The translations under genes were made by a program, and so were the position numbers. This document shows, one piece after another, positions 6,251 to 10,599 of a DNA stretch of 10,599 nucleotides. The notes under the pieces are model-generated. The model was not told the DNA's origin. It made no database searches and saw only the letters and a list, made by a program, of their open reading frames with translations. The stretch covers positions 1-10,599 of the forward strand of contig JBAWYD010000081.1 in assembly GCA_037143735.1 (NCBI GenBank). The letters are read 5' to 3'. The stretch comes from JAPLJQ01 sp037143735. GTDB lineage: Bacteria; Desulfobacterota; Syntrophia; Syntrophales; UBA2185. The number at the start of each line of letters is the position of its first letter. Position 1 is the first letter of the stretch.

Positions 6251-6780
6251 TTTTTTATTTTGTGCTGATGACGGCGAGCCTGTTTCTTTTGAATCGCCTC
6301 CGCTTTTGACACATAGTCAATTTGCATGCCATCTGGTGGGATTCTGAAGGAGAACCATGTATTTCCGACACCGTTGGTTATCGTAAAATCCCCCAGCGTG
6401 ATGATGTCCATGCCAATCAGCAGATCATAACTTCCGAGATTAGCCGCTTCGGTGACTCGAACATCAGGGATCAAGATTCCGTTCGGGAGACCAATATCGA
6501 CCAGGTAGGTGCTTGTCTGATAGGAATTGTTTGCATCTTGTGCCGTGACGACACCGGTAGGGATCAGGCCGAGTTGCCCCACCAAATTACGGCTGATAAC
6601 GGTATTGGTCGCGCCGGTATCCCATATGGCCTGAATCAATCTATCCTGCCGGGTAACATGAAAAAAGCGAACAATGCTGTGCGCCGTAAATATATGGGCC
6701 TGAGTCACAAGTTCCCTCAAGCGGCCACCCTGCGCTTTGACGGTAAAGGCGTGGAATGGAGGTGGTTTAACAATGTTCAT
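6238..6780 (-). CDS. Retropepsin-like (clan AA) aspartic protease
   Basis: The 180-residue protein shows the single-domain aspartic protease signature: AIWDTGATNTVIS (51-63), with D54-T-G as the catalytic loop, and a second hydrophobic-Gly element, YDLLIGMDIITLGDF (118-132), equivalent to the LLGMD box of retropepsin-like bacterial proteases. One DTG per chain means it should work as a homodimer. Residues 1-45 precede the fold. The C-terminus is very basic (KKQARR to KIKKKKR, 165-180), which could bind nucleic acid or be a processing signal. No signal peptide or membrane segment. The start overlaps the stop of the small gene before it by 4 bases (ATGA), with no clear ribosome site of its own, so translation is probably coupled. 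It lies inside the type I restriction locus, between hsdS and hsdR. The substrate is unknown; Hsd subunits are only a guess. Confidence 0.85.
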   Translation of the reverse strand: MNIVKPPPFHAFTVKAQGGRLRELVTQAHIFTAHSIVRFFHVTRQDRLIQAIWDTGATNTVISRNLVGQLGLIPTGVVTAQDANNSYQTSTYLVDIGLPNGILIPDVRVTEAANLGSYDLLIGMDIITLGDFTITNGVGNTWFSFRIPPDGMQIDYVSKAEAIQKKQARRHQHKIKKKKR

Positions 6781-7010
6781 GCAAACGCAACCCGGGAATG
6801 AAACCGCTGTACAATGTTACTGCGGTCTTCACACAGTTGAACGATGAATGTGCCCAGCTTATGGACTCTGGCGGTTTCTTCAAGTGCCTGTTCCATTGTG
6901 TCATAGATTCCGAGCACCTGTTCTTCTTTTATAACGGCAAACTTATGGGGGTGATCGATTGCCAACTGTGAAGCTATCGTCTCAAAATATTTATATTCTC
7001 GCTCAAGCAT
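6777..7010 (-). CDS. Small protein coupled to aspartic protease (DUF5678-like)
   Basis: I choose the ATG at 7010 (77 residues) because a consensus AAGGAGGT ribosome site lies seven bases before it. The in-frame ATG at 7034 would give 85 residues, has no such site, and places the Shine-Dalgarno inside the gene. The protein begins with a charged helix (MLEREYKYFETIASQLA), followed by HKFAVIKEEQVLGIYDTMEQ (residues 22-41) and a strand FIVQLC (54-59). That strand-turn-strand-helix pattern resembles the small DUF5678-type proteins often encoded just before clan AA aspartic proteases. I base this on pattern only. Its stop overlaps the protease start by ATGA, so the two form a coupled unit. Function unknown; an adaptor, inhibitor or substrate-recruiting partner of the protease is plausible. 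Confidence 0.7.
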   Translation of the reverse strand: MLEREYKYFETIASQLAIDHPHKFAVIKEEQVLGIYDTMEQALEETARVHKLGTFIVQLCEDRSNIVQRFHSRVAFA

Positions 7011-7016
7011 GTCTAA

Positions 7017-7024
7017 ACCTCCTT
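7017..7024 (-). promoter_or_regulatory. Strong ribosome binding site deciding the start at 7010
   Basis: On the minus strand AAGGAGGT is separated by seven bases from ATG at 7008-7010. It is a near-perfect anti-16S match and the best ribosome site in the window, implying efficient translation of the small protein. It rules against the longer start at 7034. Confidence 0.8.
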
Positions 7025-7045
7025 TTCTGAACAACCACCGCTTTT

Positions 7046-7074
7046 TCTATACCACATATCGGATGACTGCTCAA
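7046..7074 (-). promoter_or_regulatory. Candidate sigma70 promoter of small protein/aspartic protease unit
   Basis: On the minus strand TTGAGC (7069-7074; 4 of 6 to TTGACA) and TATAGA (7046-7051; 4 of 6 to TATAAT) are 17 bases apart. Transcription would begin near 7039, about 30 bases before the ATG at 7010, leaving room for the strong ribosome site. It would let the small protein, the aspartic protease and possibly hsdR be expressed separately from hsdM-hsdS. Confidence 0.5.
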
Positions 7075-7166
7075 TTTCTTTAAAAGTGCCGTACACAGGG
7101 TAGTTAAAAGGGTCCGCTTGCAGTTCATAACATCCTTATATCACATGACTTCAATCGAAAATACCC

Positions 7167-7199
7167 ATTTTACTCAATGGATGAGTAAAATTACTCAAT
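7167..7199. promoter_or_regulatory. Palindrome with third half-site, candidate operator
   Basis: ATTTTACTCA (7167-7176) and TGAGTAAAAT (7182-7191) form a perfect 10-bp inverted repeat with a 5-base centre. A third copy of the half-site, TTACTCAAT, is present at 7191-7199, repeating 7170-7178 exactly. The cluster lies just after hsdS and about 95 bases upstream of the candidate promoter at 7046-7074. A dyad plus an extra direct half-site is typical of a cooperative regulator site. The stem is AT-rich and lacks a following T-run, so an intrinsic terminator for hsdS is less likely. Confidence 0.5.
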
Positions 7200-7216
7200 C
7201 ATCACCAGCGACGGCA

Positions 7217-8494
7217 TCATACCAGCCTCGTCCTGCCGGTCAGAAGTTCCTGCATCATCCCCTGCTTGAGGGCGCGGGTCTTGTCGCGCCGGGCTTCGAG
7301 GGCGGCGATCTCGGCATCCATATCGGACAGGACGGTGGCAATGGCAGTTTGTTCATCCGGCTTCGGAGTCGGGATTTCCAGATTCATATATTCGTCGAGG
7401 CGAATGTTTGGATAGGTTGATGCCTCAACCAGCATTGGCAGGAGTTTCTTTACATTGTAGGAACACAAGTAAAAATAGAGAAAGCGCGGTGTAATCGAAG
7501 TTGGCCGCAAGAGCATCAGGAAATTACTGAACAAGAACTTTCCAGCTGTCTCTTTATCTACAAAGCCGATCTTGCCTGATTGTATCTTCTCGGCCGAACC
7601 GCTGGATTTCACGACAATGAGGTCACCTTCAGTCGGCAAGTATTTCCGTATCTGTTCTGGCGAAAAATACCTCACCGACATCTCTTTCTCGTTCCATGCG
7701 TCGTTCTCATTGATGTGAGCAGTGGTTGCGACACGGCAAGGCATAGTTCCATCGCGCCGTTTTTCGTCCCCGTAAATACCAGAAGGGATTAGCTCAATGA
7801 GATACTCCAACCGATTCACCTCCCACTCCGCGCTGAACCCCGGCAGGCGGGTCTGGCCGGTGAGGAGCTGCTGCATGGCGGCCTGTTTAAGGTCGCGCTT
7901 CTTGGCGATGAGCCGATCCAGCACGCCGATCAGCGCATCCATATCCTCCAGTGCCCCTGCGATGGTTTCTTGTTCGGAGATAGGGGGGATCGGGATTTCA
8001 AGTTCTCTCAGCTCGCTCGCTCGAATTCCTTTCACATTCGTCCCGGACACAATCGAACTCATAACGGAACGGCCTTCTGAAGACGCGAAGAAGTGATAAA
8101 AAAATGGGGGGTACGCTTCCCCCTGATTCAACCTCACCCTGATGATTGACGACTCAAAAGTGAGCGGCTCTTGTGGCGTAATGACCAGAGAACATTTGCC
8201 AGCCCCCGCCGGAACTACCGAACGGCGTCCGAATAACAGATCTCCGCCCTGAAGCGCACTCACAAGCAACTCCTTATTCGAGAGAGCTACACGGCTCATC
8301 TCTTGGTCGGATATGAAATCAAAGCCAAACATTTCCCCCATATTTACAATCCGAGTCCCCCGCCCCTGAAACTCCGCGGTCTTGTAAATGCCGTTTCGAG
8401 AAGGTTCAGCGTAGAGACTTCCGAATTCTTGCACCTCCCACTCCTCCGGAATCACCCCCACTTCTGTTTGCTTGTAGCCGGGCTTCACTCCCAT
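7217..8494 (-). CDS. hsdS: Type I restriction-modification specificity subunit (HsdS)
   Basis: HsdS reads the bipartite DNA target and docks two HsdM and two HsdR subunits. The 425 residues contain two target recognition domains (about 18-170 and 220-385), each followed by a conserved coiled-coil spacer: EQETIAGALEDMDALI to LLTGQTRLPGF (174-220), and EQTAIATVLSDMDAEI to LLTGRTRLV (about 385-425). The start MGVKPGYKQTEVGVIPEEW is typical of this subfamily. The start overlaps the end of hsdM by 10 bases, with a GGGGGTGG ribosome-site-like stretch inside the hsdM end, so the two are translationally coupled, as needed for a balanced methylase. Two different recognition domains mean an asymmetric split target, which cannot be read from sequence alone. 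No second hsdS, inverted copy or recombinase is visible that would suggest domain shuffling. Confidence 0.96.
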   Translation of the reverse strand: MGVKPGYKQTEVGVIPEEWEVQEFGSLYAEPSRNGIYKTAEFQGRGTRIVNMGEMFGFDFISDQEMSRVALSNKELLVSALQGGDLLFGRRSVVPAGAGKCSLVITPQEPLTFESSIIRVRLNQGEAYPPFFYHFFASSEGRSVMSSIVSGTNVKGIRASELRELEIPIPPISEQETIAGALEDMDALIGVLDRLIAKKRDLKQAAMQQLLTGQTRLPGFSAEWEVNRLEYLIELIPSGIYGDEKRRDGTMPCRVATTAHINENDAWNEKEMSVRYFSPEQIRKYLPTEGDLIVVKSSGSAEKIQSGKIGFVDKETAGKFLFSNFLMLLRPTSITPRFLYFYLCSYNVKKLLPMLVEASTYPNIRLDEYMNLEIPTPKPDEQTAIATVLSDMDAEIAALEARRDKTRALKQGMMQELLTGRTRLV

Positions 8495-10599
8495 ACCACC
8501 CCCATCTTCTTGAGGTGTCCGTCCACACGGGCGGCGAGGGTTTCCACTTCACCGGTTAGCTTTGGCAGCGGGGTAGCATAGCGTTCAGCCAGTTGGCGGA
8601 TGCGCCCGGTGAGTGACTGCGACACGCGGTCGAGCTCGTTCTGCACGGCGGTGGCCAGCGTAGCCAGCCATTTGTCATCCACCACCAGTGTCTTGATCTC
8701 ATCCTCGGAAAGCTTGCCATATTTCTCCGCAACCTTCGTATCGAGGGACTTCTGCGCATCCTTCACCTTCTTGCCGGCGGCTGCTTCTTCCTCGATCAGG
8801 GCGAGGCATTCCTTCAGCAGTTTGCGCTCCTCGGCGGCATCGGTATCTCTCTGAATCTCGGCAAGGCGGGCTTTGACGCTCGCCCTGGTGAGCTTGCCTT
8901 TATCGGTGCGGGCATCGGCCAGCAAGGCATCCTCGCCGCTGTGTTCCTCGTCAAGTTCCTCCAATCGACGGCTGACGGCGTCGCGATCCGCTTCGAGTTG
9001 CTCGATAGCGGCCTGTTCCTTCGCAAAGAAGCGGCGCATGATAAGTGTCGGTGGTATGAGGTCGGTGTTCGGCTTTCCGTCCAGTACGGCCTTCCAGCCT
9101 TCCTGCACGATCATGTACACATCATCCTGCATGGTCGCCTCCCAGTAGTCCATCAAGTGCTGATAGACGTCGTAGGGGTCTATCAGACGGGCATTCCCGA
9201 AGGTGGCGAGTAATTCCTCCGATAGCGTCTCGATGAGCGCCTTTGGCTTGTTGCCGATGACGATGCCTTTCAGGCGCGGCTTGTTGGCCTGTTCCCATTT
9301 CGCAAACAGGGTGGTTACGGTCGCGTTGAAGGCAGTGAACTCGGCATGGCTGAAGATGGCGGCTTTAATCTCGCCCATCGGCAGTTTCAGGCGGCTGTAC
9401 CCGGGTCGGTCCGCAGACTCAAACAAGAGGGATCGTAGACTGGGGAAAACCTGCCAGTATCTGTCGAGGTCGTCGATATCGCGGCCGGGGATGCCGCCGC
9501 GCAGGTGGCCGTCGATGTCCTGCATGTCCTCGGGCTCAGTGCTGTCGATGTAGCGCGGAAGGTTGAGGTTGAATGCGTTCTTCGGGTCGCTGATCTCCGA
9601 TAGCGGCACCATGCGCGAGTATTTGGGAATCTCCACCTGCCGGGTGAAGGCGTCCACGATCCTGTGGATGTCCTGGGCGCGCAGGCGGTTCTTGTTGCCG
9701 TCCTTGATGAACCCCTTGGAGGCGTCGATCATGAAGATGCCCTTGCGGGCGTGGGCGTTCTCCTTGTCGAGCACAAGGATACAGGCGGGAATGCCTGTGC
9801 CGTAAAATAGATTGGCCGGCAGGCCGATGATGCCCTTGATAAGGCCGCGCCTCACAATTTCTTTTCGAATTGTCGCCTCGGCGCCGCCGCGAAACAGTAC
9901 GCCGTGGGGATGGATGACCGCACCCTTCCCCGTGCTCTTGAGGCAGGCGAGAATGTGCAGCAGAAATGCGAAATCGCCATTCTTCTGCGGCGGAATCCCG
10001 AAGGCGAAGCGGCCATAAAGGTCATTGGCCGGGTCGAAACCGTTGCTCCAGGCTTTGGAGGAGAACGGGAAATTGGCAACCACAAAATCGAACGTTTTAA
10101 GGCGCCCGTTGTTTTCCTTGAAATGTGGGCTGGAGAGGGTGTTGTCCCGCCAGATTTCTGCCGTGGGGCAGCCGTGCAGGATCATGTTCATCCGCGCCAG
10201 TGCGGCGGTGGCGACATCCATTTCCTGCCCGTAAAGGGCCAAATCGAGGCCGGTTTGGTTTTTGCCTTCATCGTGGGCCTTGAGGAGGAGAGACGCCGAA
10301 CCACAGGTGGGATCGTGGGCGGATTGATCGGCTCTCTTGGCGCTGCCGATGCCGATGACTTTTGCCATGATGCGGGATACTTCCGCCGGGGTATAGAACT
10401 GCCCCTTGCTCTTGCCCGATTCGGTGGCGAAATGGCGCATGAGGTATTCGTAGGCATCGCCGAGCAGGTCGTCACCCTCGGCGCGGTTGTTGCGGAAGTC
10501 AAGTGCCGGTGTATTGAAGATGGCAACGAGGTTGGAGAGGCGGTCCACCATCTCCTTGCCTTTGCCGAGCTTTCCCTCGTCGTTGAAGTCGGCCACGTC
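8485..10599 (-). CDS. hsdM: Type I DNA methyltransferase subunit (HsdM), 5' end beyond window
   Basis: HsdM methylates adenine at the target chosen by HsdS, using S-adenosylmethionine. The frame is still open at the window edge. The GTG at 10594-10596 is not the likely start, because the N-terminal helical domain usual before the catalytic domain is missing. Counting from that GTG: QFYTP (66-70), the AdoMet-binding motif DPTCGSAS (95-102), GQEMD (123-127), the catalytic motif IV written NFPF (175-178) instead of NPPF, then GIIGLPANLFYGTGIPACILVLDK, the family's conserved late motif. A long C-terminal extension (about 400-703) includes a charged predicted coiled coil (about 525-620), making this far longer than EcoKI-type HsdM (529 residues). 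Such long forms are common in one HsdM subgroup. It overlaps hsdS by 10 bases. Probably active, with the motif IV variant as the point to check. Confidence 0.95.
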   Translation of the reverse strand, partial: DVADFNDEGKLGKGKEMVDRLSNLVAIFNTPALDFRNNRAEGDDLLGDAYEYLMRHFATESGKSKGQFYTPAEVSRIMAKVIGIGSAKRADQSAHDPTCGSASLLLKAHDEGKNQTGLDLALYGQEMDVATAALARMNMILHGCPTAEIWRDNTLSSPHFKENNGRLKTFDFVVANFPFSSKAWSNGFDPANDLYGRFAFGIPPQKNGDFAFLLHILACLKSTGKGAVIHPHGVLFRGGAEATIRKEIVRRGLIKGIIGLPANLFYGTGIPACILVLDKENAHARKGIFMIDASKGFIKDGNKNRLRAQDIHRIVDAFTRQVEIPKYSRMVPLSEISDPKNAFNLNLPRYIDSTEPEDMQDIDGHLRGGIPGRDIDDLDRYWQVFPSLRSLLFESADRPGYSRLKLPMGEIKAAIFSHAEFTAFNATVTTLFAKWEQANKPRLKGIVIGNKPKALIETLSEELLATFGNARLIDPYDVYQHLMDYWEATMQDDVYMIVQEGWKAVLDGKPNTDLIPPTLIMRRFFAKEQAAIEQLEADRDAVSRRLEELDEEHSGEDALLADARTDKGKLTRASVKARLAEIQRDTDAAEERKLLKECLALIEEEAAAGKKVKDAQKSLDTKVAEKYGKLSEDEIKTLVVDDKWLATLATAVQNELDRVSQSLTGRIRQLAERYATPLPKLTGEVETLAARVDGHLKKMGVVWE

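Noticed and set aside
7118..7420. A 100-codon plus-strand frame spanning the hsdS 3' end and the operator region.
   Set aside because: Most of it is antisense to the conserved C-terminal repeat of HsdS and it lacks a ribosome site.
7225..7910. Repeated sequence at the two HsdS spacer segments (about 7225-7290 and 7840-7910), considered as a site for specificity switching.
   Set aside because: The copies are diverged at DNA level and are the normal internal duplication of HsdS. No partial hsdS copies or recombinase are nearby.
1..10599. A CRISPR array or retron-type non-coding RNA.
   Set aside because: No regularly spaced repeats and no reverse transcriptase or Cas-like gene are present in any part of the window.

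Overview
The window looks like an accessory (genomic-island) segment of a Gram-negative-type bacterial chromosome. It begins in the 3' half of a tRNA-Arg(CCT) gene with an encoded CCA tail, then carries two unrelated gene blocks that face each other. The species cannot be told from the sequence. A mesophilic proteobacterium is my guess, from the protein wording and the mixed base composition. No integrase or transposase is visible, so the mobile-element interpretation rests on the tRNA-adjacent position, the repeats and the composition change.

Region 1 (1-498): the tRNA 3' part, a bidirectional terminator hairpin, a perfect 11-bp tandem repeat, and an AT-rich leader. The leader holds an AT palindrome, a possible 13-codon leader ORF with a good ribosome binding site, and a strong intrinsic terminator only about 40 bases before the first gene. 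Region 2 (499-2165, + strand): a two-gene, AT-richer operon joined by an ATGA overlap. It encodes a DUF4365-type protein with a PD-(D/E)xK-like pattern and an unrecognised 384-residue partner. A 13-bp sequence occurs on both sides of this operon in inverted orientation (214-226 and 2213-2225). Region 3 (2166-2362): the intergenic stretch between converging blocks.

Region 4 (2363 to the window end, - strand): a more GC-rich type I restriction-modification locus. In transcription order it has hsdM (5' end cut by the window edge), hsdS, a small protein plus a retropepsin-like aspartic protease translationally coupled to it, hsdR, and a YgjP/DUF45-type zinc metallopeptidase overlapping the end of hsdR. 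HsdM and HsdS would form the modification enzyme and HsdR adds ATP-driven translocation and cleavage. The two predicted peptidases of different catalytic classes are the unusual cargo. The small gene/aspartic protease pair appears to have its own promoter and a palindromic upstream site, so it may be controlled separately from hsdMS.

The best candidates for something undescribed are the DUF4365/384-residue cassette with its possible attenuator, and the protease-bearing type I system.
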